NCBI GenBank assembly: GCA_035403465.1
Contig: DAONFG010000007.1
Location: 42,657 to 106,656, forward strand
Direction: 5' to 3'
DNA from: JAAYBQ01 sp035403465
GTDB lineage: Bacteria; Spirochaetota; UBA4802; UBA5550
DNA: 64,000 nucleotides
The position numbers were made by a program, and so were the translations under genes. The notes beneath the pieces were generated by a model that saw only the letters and a list, made by a program, of their open reading frames with translations, did no database searches and had not been told where the DNA came from. Positions within the stretch are counted from its first letter, which is position 1. Every line of letters begins with the position of its first letter. This document shows positions 51,572-60,032 of this stretch, in pieces.

Positions 51572-51972
51572 TTTTCGTCCTCATTAACAAACATTTCTTC
51601 AAGCTCATCTGCCTTGGCGGCAACATATACAAGCGACTTGATAAACCTGACCGGCTCGCACCCTGTGAGCAGGATCGAATTATACATAATAAGCTCTTTC
51701 CCTCGGAGAGCAAGAGAACCGTAATCAAATTCCATGTTCATCTTCAGGCAGTTTTTATAAAGCTCCCAGTTGTCCTTATCCAGCCTAACAACAACAGAAT
51801 GAAAGTTAATAACCCTGTCGCCGGACTCATCGTTCCTGAGGCTGATCTCCATATCCTGCGACCTGCCGTTGTCGAACTCAAGCGTCGTAGTGTAGTGACC
51901 ACCCTTGCCCTTGTGAAAGGGAATTTTCAATTCGCTCGCAACCGCGGATATAAATCCGTCAAAAATTTCCAT
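51568..51972 (-). CDS. YbjN/type III chaperone-like small protein
   Basis: 134 residues without signal peptide. The alternation of strands and helices (HYTTTLEFDNGRSQDMEISL; WELYKNCLKMNMEFDYGSLA; LFVN-like acidic end) resembles the CesT/YbjN fold shared by type III secretion chaperones and stress proteins. No type III genes are in the window. A good promoter lies upstream (52029-52057). Family call is tentative. Confidence 0.5.
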   Translation of the reverse strand: MEIFDGFISAVASELKIPFHKGKGGHYTTTLEFDNGRSQDMEISLRNDESGDRVINFHSVVVRLDKDNWELYKNCLKMNMEFDYGSLALRGKELIMYNSILLTGCEPVRFIKSLVYVAAKADELEEMFVNEDEN

Positions 51973-52028
51973 TTATCAAACCCCTGGATTAAAATATCTG
52001 AGTGCCCTGCTCATAAGGGCGTTGTGTA

Positions 52029-52057
52029 TAAATAGCATAATGTTAATAATATGTCAA
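52029..52057 (-). promoter_or_regulatory. promoter of the YbjN-like gene
   Basis: On the minus strand TTGACA (52057-52052), 17-base spacer, TATTTA (52034-52029). The -35 is part of the left arm of the inverted repeat AATATGTCAAG/CTTGACATATT. Confidence 0.65.
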
Positions 52058-52092
52058 GTTTGAAATACAGTGCATTTAGCTCTTGACATATT
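52048..52092. promoter_or_regulatory. 11-bp perfect inverted repeat spanning two divergent -35 boxes
   Basis: AATATGTCAAG (52048-52058), 23-base spacer, CTTGACATATT (52082-52092). Each arm includes a consensus TTGACA reading outwards. It may be an operator or simply two matching promoters. Confidence 0.55.
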
Positions 52093-52111
52093 TAAAATTG
52101 AATTTAGAAAT
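52083..52111 (+). promoter_or_regulatory. promoter towards rsgA
   Basis: TTGACA (52083-52088), then AGAAAT at 17 bases or TAGAAA at 16. It would give a message starting near 52118, just before the leader ORF ribosome site. Confidence 0.5.
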
Positions 52112-52135
52112 GAACTACAACAACAGGGAGTAATT

Positions 52136-52177
52136 ATGACGGATATTGTTAGAGAAACATTCCTGCTCAGGGATTGA
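52136..52177 (+). CDS. possible 13-residue leader peptide
   Basis: MTDIVRETFLLRD, with GGGAG 6 bases before the ATG and a promoter about 20-50 bases upstream. It precedes rsgA by about 360 bases. It could be a leader or the intact start of a lost gene. No attenuator structure was identified. Confidence 0.3.
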   Translation: MTDIVRETFLLRD

Positions 52178-52361
52178 CTCCGGACAGTTACCTTTAATTT
52201 AAAAGACCACCGCAGTACAGTCACCGCGCAGTTCTTCATTAACTCTGCATATCAGGGCAGGAAATATATAATCATGCTTATTCACTACAGGCCTCGGCTA
52301 TCCAGGCTGTGCAGCTGCAAAAAAATTTTTGTGCAGCTCAGAATTTAATATGGAGCAGACA

Positions 52362-52499
52362 ATGGAAAGATATAAAAAATCATTAATAGATACTGAAAAA
52401 CCATCATCCTGTATTTTCGGCAGTGTTAAAGCGCCCGGCTCAGTTACCGGGATGATCTACAACTGCGGAGCAGGTCATGACGGGAGGGCAGGGTTATGA
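52362..52499 (+). CDS. possible 45-residue protein coupled to rsgA
   Basis: The frame starts MERYKKSLIDTEKPSSCIFG and ends CGAGHDGRAGL. GGAG lies 6 bases before the ATG. Its TGA overlaps the rsgA ATG as ATGA, the classic coupling arrangement, although rsgA also has its own GGGAGGG site inside this ORF. I do not recognise the sequence. It could be a translation-coupling ORF or chance. Confidence 0.4.
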   Translation: MERYKKSLIDTEKPSSCIFGSVKAPGSVTGMIYNCGAGHDGRAGL

Positions 52500-53566
52500 C
52501 ACTTGAAGGTATGGGATGGAACTCATTTTTTGCTGAAAGCTTTGCGCCATTTAGCGGATCAGGACTTATCCCCGCAAGGATCGTATCGCGGGAAGGAAAC
52601 ATCTATTCCGTGGAGACAGCCGCCGGAAGGATTGAAGCCCCGGTTGCAGGGCATTTCAGCTATATTGCAGCCGGGCAGGTGGATTATCCTGCAGCAGGGG
52701 ACTGGGTGCTTATCCGGGAAACATCGGGCGTCCATGTAATTGAACGCGTGCTCGAAAGAAAAAGCCGTTTTTCACGGAGGACTGCCGGACGCCGCAGTGA
52801 CGAACAGGTCATTGCCGCAAATATAGACATCATGTTTATAACCGCATCCCTTGACGGCGGCCGCAACTTCAACCTGCGTGCGATTGAACGCTACATGGTA
52901 ATGGTAAGCGACAGCGGCGCGGAACCTGTAATAGTCCTTAACAAGTGCGACCTCTGCGCGGATACCGGAGCAGCTGTAAATGACGCTGAATCTGTGGCGG
53001 GCGTGGCACCAGTACTTTTAGTCAGCGCGCTCACGGGCCTGGGGATTGATAAGCTCGCCGCAATGACCGGGCATGGAGTGACCGCTGCGTTTACCGGGCC
53101 TTCAGGCGTCGGAAAATCCGCGCTTGTAAATTATCTCCTTGGTAGGCCGGTTCAGCGTACCGGTAAACAGCGTGCCGATGATCTGCGCGGAAGGCACACC
53201 ACAACAACCGGCGGCCTCTTCTTCACTTCAGCCGGCGGAATAATAATAGACACGCCGGGACTCCGTGAACTGAAGCCTTACGGCGACACTGAATCGCTCG
53301 ACGATGCCTTCCCCGAAATAGCAGATGCCGGCAGTAACTGCAGGTTCCGGGACTGCACACATACTGGTGAACCCGGATGTGCAGTAATGCAGATGGTTGA
53401 CGACGGAGTACTGGATGAAGCCAGGTATCTGAACTACGTTAAAATCAGGGAGGAGATGGAGTTTCTTGACGCTCTGAAAAGTGAAAAAGGGCGCATGGAG
53501 AGAAAAGCGAAAGAGAAGTCGCTGTCGAAGCTGGTCAAGAATTACCACAAGAGTGACCACCTGTAG
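52496..53566 (+). CDS. rsgA: ribosome small-subunit GTPase RsgA
   Basis: 356 residues: an OB fold (about 20-100), then a circularly permuted GTPase with G4 LNKCD first, then the P-loop GPSGVGKSALVNYLLG and DTPGLRE, followed by the zinc module (CRFRDCTHTGEPGCAV). It checks the 30S subunit late in assembly. GGGAGGG lies upstream. Followed by a family A repeat. Confidence 0.96.
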   Translation: MTLEGMGWNSFFAESFAPFSGSGLIPARIVSREGNIYSVETAAGRIEAPVAGHFSYIAAGQVDYPAAGDWVLIRETSGVHVIERVLERKSRFSRRTAGRRSDEQVIAANIDIMFITASLDGGRNFNLRAIERYMVMVSDSGAEPVIVLNKCDLCADTGAAVNDAESVAGVAPVLLVSALTGLGIDKLAAMTGHGVTAAFTGPSGVGKSALVNYLLGRPVQRTGKQRADDLRGRHTTTTGGLFFTSAGGIIIDTPGLRELKPYGDTESLDDAFPEIADAGSNCRFRDCTHTGEPGCAVMQMVDDGVLDEARYLNYVKIREEMEFLDALKSEKGRMERKAKEKSLSKLVKNYHKSDHL

Positions 53567-53588
53567 AATACGGGACTGATCCAAAAGT

Positions 53589-53729
53589 AAACGTCATTGC
53601 GAGGAGCATAGCGCCGTGGCAATCTGTATTATTTAAATAGTGTCCGGATGCGGAAGTTACAAAATCATGGTACTATTACAATAATACAGATTGCCACGGC
53701 GACCTTCGGTCTCCTCGTGATGACGTTTT
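53589..53729. repeat. MITE-like inverted repeat, family A copy 2
   Basis: About 141 bases with long complementary ends: AACGTCATTGCGAGGAGCAT and, later, TGGCAATCTGTATTATT on the left, mirrored by AATAATACAGATTGCCA and CTCCTCGTGATGACGTTT on the right. It could fold into one long hairpin and may end rsgA transcription. No ORF. Confidence 0.85.
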
Positions 53730-53766
53730 ATATATTCAGGGCATTCCCGCCTCACTTAATATACAA

Positions 53767-54354
53767 TTATTTTTTCTCAGGGATTTTCGGAACCAGCCCT
53801 GTCACAAATCCTTCAACAGCCTCATCGAGCATTTTTTTCATCTCCTCAAGGGACGGCCTTTGTTCTCCCGCCTTAAGTGCAATCCTCTTTTTACAGCTAA
53901 AAACCTCCGAAGCCAGGACTTCACCTGTTGAAGTGTTAATTAAACGCCCTGAAATTGTAACCTCAAATTCAGGGTCACTCCCCTTATCTTTTTTATTTAA
54001 TCTCTGCGGAACTATCTCGCCGATCAGCACTGCATCAACACCGGCAAGTTTACCGATTTTAGCAGCGCTATCCGCATCAACAAGTCCGGTCTCGCCTAGC
54101 TGTTGCTCCTTAATTATCGCGTCCAGCTTGTCACGTTCGATCAGGCGTATCCTCCCTGAATCAAGGAGCATGTCCATGATCTTCTGCCTGGCCAGTTCAC
54201 TCTCCCTGTTGCTCTTTTCCCCTTTCGGAGTTTTAAACCTGAACTCGGCAACTGCAATAAAATAACGTTTATCCATTTCGTATGATGCGGGTTTTTGGGT
54301 TGCGCATGAGACCACAATGAGCAGGCCAATGACTGTAATCAGAATCTTTTTCAT
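53767..54354 (-). CDS. CsgG/LpoB-like lipoprotein
   Basis: 195 residues from the ATG at 54354; another ATG three codons earlier is possible. Signal with lipobox IVVSC (Cys17). The fold resembles CsgG or LpoB: FIAVAEFRFKTPKG, then LLDSGRIRLIERDKLDAIIKE and KLAGVDAVLIGEI. Such lipoproteins form secretion channels or activate penicillin-binding proteins; this one is too short for a full CsgG pore. Monocistronic. Confidence 0.75.
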   Translation of the reverse strand: MKKILITVIGLLIVVSCATQKPASYEMDKRYFIAVAEFRFKTPKGEKSNRESELARQKIMDMLLDSGRIRLIERDKLDAIIKEQQLGETGLVDADSAAKIGKLAGVDAVLIGEIVPQRLNKKDKGSDPEFEVTISGRLINTSTGEVLASEVFSCKKRIALKAGEQRPSLEEMKKMLDEAVEGFVTGLVPKIPEKK

Positions 54355-54488
54355 CCTTATCATCCTTGTTTTGAGATGAGAAAAATATATATATAATTCT
54401 GCCCTGTTTCAAGCAGTTTTATTCTTGATACGGGGCTGCTTCTTTTACATATTTTCCGCTATAAATATTCAGTACGCACGATATCTTG

Positions 54489-54517
54489 TTGACTCCGGGA
54501 TTTTGCCTCTGTAAAAT
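54489..54517 (+). promoter_or_regulatory. sigma-70-type promoter
   Basis: TTGACT (54489-54494), 17-base spacer, TAAAAT (54512-54517). It lies 22 bases upstream of the membrane-protein ATG at 54540, after the Shine-Dalgarno spacing. Confidence 0.7.
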
Positions 54518-54539
54518 ATACCATCTGAAGGAGGAGACT

Positions 54540-55163
54540 ATGAACCATCCCGAACTTACACAGCAGGCGCTTGGCATTCTGCGAAACCTTGACACATTCC
54601 AGTGGTACTTTGTCGCGCTGCTGGCCTTTGTTGTTTACATCTACGTTAATGAAATATCCGCAAAGAACTGGAAGGGCATAGCCGCAGGCCTTTCACTCTA
54701 CATGGTGCACTGGTTCTATGAAATCATCAATGCCCTTATACAGCACTTTTCAGGTCACGCCCTCTGGACAGTCCCGGGCGGTACATCATTTCTTCTGCTC
54801 ATAGGAGTCTGCTGGGAGATTTCCATGATGTTCGCGATTGTGGGCCTTATTGCTTCAAAGCTTCTGCCCGCGGATCCTAAGATGAAGATATGGAAAATCA
54901 ATAACCGCGTATTCTTCGCTGTGGTAAACGCGGCATTCTTCTCGGTATTTGAAATACTGCTGGCCAGAACGCCGGGATTTCACTGGGTCTATAAGTGGTG
55001 GGGTGCTTTTCCTGTTTTCATTACAGTGTATATCCCCTTCTTTCTTGCTGCGAATTTCGCATACGACTGGGAACCAAAGAAGCAGAAAATTTTTATCGGT
55101 TCACTCTTCGCTGTTAATGCTTTGATGCTTATTGTTTTCGCTGGAATTCTGGGGTGGATTTAG
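54540..55163 (+). CDS. six-helix membrane protein, unknown
   Basis: 207 residues from the ATG at 54540, which has GGAGGAG 4 bases upstream and a good promoter. About six hydrophobic helices (for example FVALLAFVVYIYV; FLLLIGVCWEISMMFAIVGL). Conserved-looking polar residues inside helices (HWFYEIINALIQH; WEISMMF) hint at a transport or enzyme role. I do not recognise the family. Its end overlaps by four bases the convergent zinc-ribbon protein gene. Confidence 0.75.
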   Translation: MNHPELTQQALGILRNLDTFQWYFVALLAFVVYIYVNEISAKNWKGIAAGLSLYMVHWFYEIINALIQHFSGHALWTVPGGTSFLLLIGVCWEISMMFAIVGLIASKLLPADPKMKIWKINNRVFFAVVNAAFFSVFEILLARTPGFHWVYKWWGAFPVFITVYIPFFLAANFAYDWEPKKQKIFIGSLFAVNALMLIVFAGILGWI

Positions 55164-56287
55164 GATCTGCCGTAAGGTTCAAGTTCAATCCCGCACTCGC
55201 TGCAGGTTCCTGATTCAAGTACATACTGCTCGTGGCATAACGGGCAGTATGTTTTAATCTCTTCATCTTTCCGTTCAGGCGGCGCAAGTAGTTCATCCCG
55301 GGTAATGCCGGATTCCCGAGCAGCAGCCAGCACCCTCTCTGCCGCATGTTTCCTGTACCATAAAAAAACTTCACCGCACTCTGCGTCACCCTGAGGCACA
55401 GGTGCAATGGTGTACTCCCTGTAATAACAGGAGAGCAGTCTCCTGTATACGCTGTCATCGGCAAGTACACGCGCAACTGCAGCGGGGTGAAACACTGCAA
55501 GTGATGTTTTACTAATAATATCCATGCAGCGGAGCAGCGACGGCGTGTACAGAATCATGCTGAAAACTTTGCTCCATGGAACTCCCTGTGACGGAATAAC
55601 TTTTTTAAATGAATAAATAAACGCTGCAACCACAGCTATTACCATCACAGCAAAAGGTCCAAGCAGCAGATTCCACGAAACTGCAATCGAAAGTATCCAT
55701 GAAACAACAGGTACAATAAAAAAGCAGTAAATAAACAGCCAGCCGGCTATCGCTTTCAGAATAAACGTTCCCCTGCCGGCACTTATAATGAACTCTTCCA
55801 CATGTTTAAAGTCAAACGTTTCGTCAAGCAGGCTAAAAGCCGCAGATTCCCTGTCTGCTGATCCAGCACGGGCCAGGCGCAGCAACCTCTCCTTCCACCA
55901 TTCAGCTTCATGTTCAGAGTGTGTTTTGCAGAAAGCTCTACCGTCCACTGTTACGGAGTTATGCGACACACCGACCCGCACTACCCGGTCGAAATTGTAA
56001 AATGAAAGATCCCCCGCTTCACTACCGTTTTTTACAGAAAAAAATCCTCTATCTGAAAAAAGCAGTGGCAGGGAACCTGTGACAAAAAGTGAAGCAGATG
56101 GTGGAAACGGGGGTGCAATGAACAGTCTCCCCTTGCCGAACTCAGGCAGTTTTTTTGCGAACCTGTATTTTACTGCACCGGTTATACCGCGGTAAAATAT
56201 TACAGCGCCGCTGCTGCACAGGGTAACTGATTCAAGCAGGTAGAGTGCTGTAAAGACCAGGAAAAATGCGGTTCCGGAACTGATCAT
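55160..56287 (-). CDS. membrane protein with C-terminal zinc ribbon
   Basis: 375 residues. An N-terminal helix (about 5-30), a soluble region to about 170 with IYF-like beta segments, two or three membrane helices at about 175-235, and a C-terminal zinc ribbon CPLC...CSEC (about 350-370). No family recognised. It is 6 bases downstream of the DUF2167 gene, so they are co-transcribed and may form one membrane assembly. Confidence 0.7.
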   Translation of the reverse strand: MISSGTAFFLVFTALYLLESVTLCSSGAVIFYRGITGAVKYRFAKKLPEFGKGRLFIAPPFPPSASLFVTGSLPLLFSDRGFFSVKNGSEAGDLSFYNFDRVVRVGVSHNSVTVDGRAFCKTHSEHEAEWWKERLLRLARAGSADRESAAFSLLDETFDFKHVEEFIISAGRGTFILKAIAGWLFIYCFFIVPVVSWILSIAVSWNLLLGPFAVMVIAVVAAFIYSFKKVIPSQGVPWSKVFSMILYTPSLLRCMDIISKTSLAVFHPAAVARVLADDSVYRRLLSCYYREYTIAPVPQGDAECGEVFLWYRKHAAERVLAAARESGITRDELLAPPERKDEEIKTYCPLCHEQYVLESGTCSECGIELEPYGRS

Positions 56288-56293
56288 GATACA

Positions 56294-57172
56294 TCAGCTG
56301 TTTTCAGTTTTATCATCTTCCTGTTTAACTACTTCACCAGAACTCTTCTTTCCTGAGAATAAACGTTTTATTCCGGCACCTGCTGCAACCAGTCCGGCTA
56401 CTATGAACTTCCAGAATTTCTGCAGCAGACCTGTTTTAAGCGCTGCAGCGCCTGCCCCGCCGGCAATCAGCGCTGCAAGTCCGTATTCGGCAATTTTATC
56501 ACCCTTTGTAAACTCGGAGTATTTATTACCCTCTGTAAATGAGTATGTTGTGAGCATTTTATTCGCAGCTGCAACTGCACTGTTAAGGCCTTTTTCATCA
56601 GCCACTATAATCACAGACATGACTCCCTTCCTGCCGAGGAAACGTATATTATAGTTAATATTTCTTGATCCTGCAGATTCATTTATAATTGCCCACTCAA
56701 GGTTATTTGTCGCAGTGTTGTATGATGGTTTTTTCTGCCAGCCGATTATGGCAAGGTCAGGCATTCCCTTCTCCTTCCTCCACTTGTTGCTCTCTTTTGT
56801 TCCCTCTTTAATTGATTTAAGTATGGCATCGGCATCGAGTGAATTCTTCTCGTCGTCTTTTATGTAACCTGTTTCATCAAATTCAAAAACTATAAACCAG
56901 TCCCGTCTTTCAGGTTCAATATAACCCGTTTCCAGGTCTGTGGGCGGATTGCCGTAGAGCTCCATGATCTTTCTTGTGTCATCGCCGTTCGCGAACCTGT
57001 ATTTGTCAGGTATCTTTATTTCTGCGATACCGTTCATGTTCGCAGTTGCAGGTCCGTATACCCAGTTTATTTTTACTTCACCGCCGCTGTTTTCCTGGGC
57101 AGCAAGAGGCAGAGTTAAAACTGCACATACTGCAGCCATGATTGTAAAAACACACAGTATCCGTTTTTTCAT
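56294..57172 (-). CDS. DUF2167 exported membrane protein
   Basis: 292 residues. A signal peptide to about 25 (LTLPLAAQ), then the DUF2167 domain with INWVYGPATANMNGIAEIKI, YGNPPTDLETGYIEP and WFIVFEFDETGYIKDDEK; a C-terminal pair of hydrophobic stretches (about 232-265) followed by a charged tail. Function unknown; membrane-bound and facing the periplasm. First gene of a two-gene operon with the zinc-ribbon membrane protein. Confidence 0.88.
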   Translation of the reverse strand: MKKRILCVFTIMAAVCAVLTLPLAAQENSGGEVKINWVYGPATANMNGIAEIKIPDKYRFANGDDTRKIMELYGNPPTDLETGYIEPERRDWFIVFEFDETGYIKDDEKNSLDADAILKSIKEGTKESNKWRKEKGMPDLAIIGWQKKPSYNTATNNLEWAIINESAGSRNINYNIRFLGRKGVMSVIIVADEKGLNSAVAAANKMLTTYSFTEGNKYSEFTKGDKIAEYGLAALIAGGAGAAALKTGLLQKFWKFIVAGLVAAGAGIKRLFSGKKSSGEVVKQEDDKTENS

Positions 57173-57256
57173 TATGATTCTCCCTGGTATAATATATCCG
57201 GATGGAACAGCTCCGGGTTAATGTGCCATACTAAGGCAGTTAACAATCAGATTAAG

Positions 57257-57376
57257 ACCTGTACATTGCGAACGAAGTGAAGCAATCTGTTCAGGCAGGA
57301 ATATGTTTATTATAATAAACCGGGTATTCCCGAAACAGACTGCCGCGACATTTCATGCCTCGCAGTGACGTTATGT
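57257..57376. repeat. MITE-like inverted repeat, family A copy 3
   Basis: Left end CATTGCGAACGAAGTGAAGC, right end CATGCCTCGCAGTGACGTTA. It is the shorter sister of copy 1 (23667-23836) in inverse orientation. It lies between the rhomboid 3' end and DUF2167 start. Confidence 0.75.
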
Positions 57377-57452
57377 ATACTGCTTCAATCGTTAACAGCT
57401 ATAATTCAATCAGCAGTCTCCTCTGCAATGTTATGCGGAAAAAACTTGAATC

Positions 57453-58112
57453 TCAGCTCTTTGTTATTAAGTTCTGTTTATTAATTATGAAAAAAATTAT
57501 TACAGGCACAAGGATCCCCGCGAGGAGCAGCGGCTGTGATGTCACACGGTACGGGCTGATCGTGGCTGCAAGCACTATCCCCGCAAGCGATCCGCCCAGG
57601 TGAGCGTCGTGCCCTATCCCCCCGAATGCCTTTTTCATCCCGTAAAGAGAGAATGCAACAAAGAGTATGGCGTAAAGCCATGCGGGAAGCGGCAAGGGTA
57701 TAGGGAACACGATGATCTGTCCGCCCGGAATAAGGAATATGGATGAAAATATAACTCCGCATACTCCGCCCGATGCGCCCACTGCCCTGTATTCAGGTTC
57801 CCGCCTGTGCATTACAAGCGAGAGAATGCTTCCGCCGAGCGCGCTGTAAAGATAAATGTATGCTATGACCTTGTGGCCGTACACCGCTTCTATACCCGTG
57901 GCAAAGGCGTAAAAGCTGAACATGTTGAACACAAGGTGGCCTATATTGCCGTGGACAAGTATTGAGGTCAGCAGCCGCAGGTAATCCTTCCCTGAAACTA
58001 TTGCACTTATTGAAAAAAGCCATTTTTCAAAGACAGTGCTGTTGGACAGGGCATACAGGGATGCAACTGTTGTAAGGGCTATTACACCGTATGTAAATGT
58101 GTATGTTTCCAT
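57453..58112 (-). CDS. rhomboid family intramembrane serine protease
   Basis: 219 residues with six hydrophobic helices. HGNIGHLVFNMFSFYAFATG holds the oxyanion His/Asn. The nucleophile is Ser114 (VGASGGVCG) and the general base His171 (HDAHLGGSLAG). Both active residues are present, so it should be an active protease cutting membrane-anchored substrates. Weak CGGCGG ribosome site. Monocistronic, substrate unknown. Confidence 0.92.
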   Translation of the reverse strand: METYTFTYGVIALTTVASLYALSNSTVFEKWLFSISAIVSGKDYLRLLTSILVHGNIGHLVFNMFSFYAFATGIEAVYGHKVIAYIYLYSALGGSILSLVMHRREPEYRAVGASGGVCGVIFSSIFLIPGGQIIVFPIPLPLPAWLYAILFVAFSLYGMKKAFGGIGHDAHLGGSLAGIVLAATISPYRVTSQPLLLAGILVPVIIFFIINKQNLITKS

Positions 58113-58336
58113 AATACCGCCGATAAGGCAGTTTTATGGAACAGGTGAGGGCTTGTGTCAAGCAGGAATACAAGCATTATCCCGTTCAGGCTGAAATGAT
58201 TAACATGCTGTTTGAAAATAAAACAAAACAGCAGACTTTCCATTTTTGCCAAATAAAGAGCAAAATTTTTTGAAAAGTTCCAATAATTACGCTAAATTCT
58301 ACAATACACCAAATTCACGAAAAGGAGGTGGTTATT

Positions 58337-59242
58337 ATGAAAGTTTTCATTAAAAAACTCATCCTTTTTTTCATAATACTGACTGCCGGAACCATAACTG
58401 CCTGCAACAGCAGTGGTAGCGGGAGTAACAGTTCTGGAGAGACTATAGACGTTTCCGGAACATACAATGTTACGATTACAGAGAATGGTGAATCATTAGG
58501 AACCGACATATGGATTCTTAAGCAAACCGGAAATGACGTTGCTGTTCTACTGGGTGAAGCAGGTGCTATGACTGTATCAGGCTCAAACCTGATTATAGCA
58601 TGGGAAGGGGATGAAGTGGATGAAGAAACCGGGGAGACTGTTCATGTAGAGGCTGATGGCACCCTGGCAATCAGCGGTGACACAATTTCCGGAACAGTAA
58701 CCTGGACCGGGGATGGAGTAGTAATCGCTACTTCTGATATTACAATGACCCGGACCTCAACTTCAGCTGTTGTTCCCGAATTCAACATCCCTGAAGCCTC
58801 AATCACGGTAGATGGAGTAATTACCGACTGGGCCTCAGTGGAGCCTTATGTAACTGATGCCGCTGATGATGCAACTGAAGGTACGGGAACAGACATTGAA
58901 AGTATTAAAATAGCACGGGATAGTTCAAGGGTATATCTTCTTGTAAAAACAGATGCCCAGTTATCAACAGATTACGAGTATAGATTAGAGATCCACGATA
59001 CCTCATACCAGGAACTTGGAGGTATCGGATTCGGGTGGAGCTTATCCTGGCAGGTCTACGAAACAGATTCCGGACAGATTAATGTCATCCCGGGTTATGT
59101 TGAATTATCATTCCCTTACAGCGGTGTGTTTACTCCAGGTGAAAAGTATATCGTTGAGCAAAAATTTAAGCCGGCCGGTGGGGATGATTCAGTAGATGAA
59201 GCTGATTTTACCGGTTATACCATTCTGCCTGTACTCGAGTAA
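58337..59242 (+). CDS. lipoprotein with CBM9-like C-terminal domain
   Basis: 301 residues from the ATG at 58337, whose AAAGGAGG is well placed; a GTG three codons earlier overlaps that site. Lipobox TITAC (Cys22), then a Ser/Gly linker. Residues about 35-140 are beta-rich and lipocalin-like (GTYNVTITENGESLGTDIWI). Residues about 155-260 look like a CBM9/DUF-type beta sandwich (ITVDGVITDWASVEPYVTDA; IKIARDSSRVYLLVKTD). A surface or periplasmic binding protein. Followed by a weak hairpin. Confidence 0.75.
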   Translation: MKVFIKKLILFFIILTAGTITACNSSGSGSNSSGETIDVSGTYNVTITENGESLGTDIWILKQTGNDVAVLLGEAGAMTVSGSNLIIAWEGDEVDEETGETVHVEADGTLAISGDTISGTVTWTGDGVVIATSDITMTRTSTSAVVPEFNIPEASITVDGVITDWASVEPYVTDAADDATEGTGTDIESIKIARDSSRVYLLVKTDAQLSTDYEYRLEIHDTSYQELGGIGFGWSLSWQVYETDSGQINVIPGYVELSFPYSGVFTPGEKYIVEQKFKPAGGDDSVDEADFTGYTILPVLE

Positions 59243-59294
59243 AAAGTATATCCACAATGCGGCAGATAAAGACTCGCCATATTCCAGATGAGGA

Positions 59295-59318
59295 ACAGGC
59301 TCCTTGAGAGGGGCCTGT
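59295..59318 (+). terminator. hairpin after CBM9-like lipoprotein
   Basis: ACAGGCTCC and GGGGCCTGT form a 9-bp stem with one G-T pair, followed by CTTATTC. Weak T-tract. Confidence 0.5.
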
Positions 59319-59345
59319 CTTATTCAGAGTTCCGGGTTTTGAATT

Positions 59346-59705
59346 TCAGTGACCGCAATTATGCTCATGTGCATGACAGGCAAGGCCTGAATCGAACACC
59401 TGGCCTGAAAGAAATCCTTCAGCCACGGACCTGATCTCTCCAGCACATCCCCTTATAACCTGGATACCGTTGCTGCCGAGTACATTGACAGCGCCGTCAC
59501 CCATGTTGCCGGCGAGCATCACCTTTACACCCATTTCCGAGAGCATTGATGCGATGTTCGACTTGCAGCCGCATCCTGCAGGTGAGGCAACCATTTCCTC
59601 TGCAATGATCTCCTTTTTATCATTAATCGTATAAACCGTGAAGTGGTCGCAGTGGCCGAAATGGCTGTCTATTACATTATCTTTTGATGGAAGAGCTATT
59701 TTCAT
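59346..59705 (-). CDS. NifX/NifB-family dinitrogenase cofactor-type protein
   Basis: 119 residues of the dinitrogenase iron-molybdenum cofactor family: MKIALPS start, DSHFGHCDHFTVYTI, and AGNMGDGAVNVLGSNGIQVI. The loop AGCGCKSN and a His/Cys-rich tail (ACHAHEHNCGH) suggest metal or cluster binding. No nif genes are present, so this is one of the many orphan members of unknown role. AAGGTGA lies before the ATG. Confidence 0.9.
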   Translation of the reverse strand: MKIALPSKDNVIDSHFGHCDHFTVYTINDKKEIIAEEMVASPAGCGCKSNIASMLSEMGVKVMLAGNMGDGAVNVLGSNGIQVIRGCAGEIRSVAEGFLSGQVFDSGLACHAHEHNCGH

Positions 59706-60032
59706 TGATTCACCTTTTTGTTATATTAAGTACAGGGTTCCGGAATCAGCTTAATGAAGCAATTAAAAAATACGGTATGGGCTTTTATTATATTGAACGG
59801 TAATTAGTATCAGAAGAACAGCCCGGCCATATGCTGTCATACCCGTGAAAACGCGTATCCATGAGTCTCTGATGCAGCATTCCGGTCAATACCGGTACCT
59901 GATGCTGTGGATTCCCGCCTTCGCGGGAATGACTTAGTGCAGTTGCAGCTGCTCATGGCAATATTTTCATATCAAATTCTTGACAGAAACCGTATGCTCC
60001 AGTGTACTGTTCACTTATTTAAAGAGGTGACG
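59706..60032. other. divergent intergenic with family B repeat
   Basis: 327 bases between divergent genes, dominated by the family B repeat (59833-59934). The GT2 open frame extends through the repeat to 59907, but those codons are not credible. Confidence 0.5.
59833..59934. repeat. MITE-like inverted repeat, family B copy 2
   Basis: Left CTGTCATACCCGTGAAAACG; right GGATTCCCGCCTTCGCGGGA followed by ATGAC. The right end is the more canonical. About 102 bases, no ORF. Confidence 0.7.

Larger units (their letters stand above)
51973..52361. other. intergenic with divergent promoters
   Basis: 389 bases. It holds back-to-back promoters on an 11-bp inverted repeat, a possible 13-codon leader ORF (52136-52177) and a run of 57 further in-frame sense codons after its stop that may be chance. 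No RNA gene recognised. Confidence 0.5.

Noticed and set aside
51568..51972. Type III secretion chaperone
   Set aside because: The fold is similar, but there are no secretion genes nearby; YbjN-like is the safer description.
59346..59705. Possible nitrogen fixation locus
   Set aside because: A NifX/NifB-family protein alone is common in non-fixing bacteria, and no nifHDK or nifB is here.
59907..60032. N-terminal extension of the glycosyltransferase
   Set aside because: The codons read through a family B repeat and have no ribosome site; the ATG at 60033 does.
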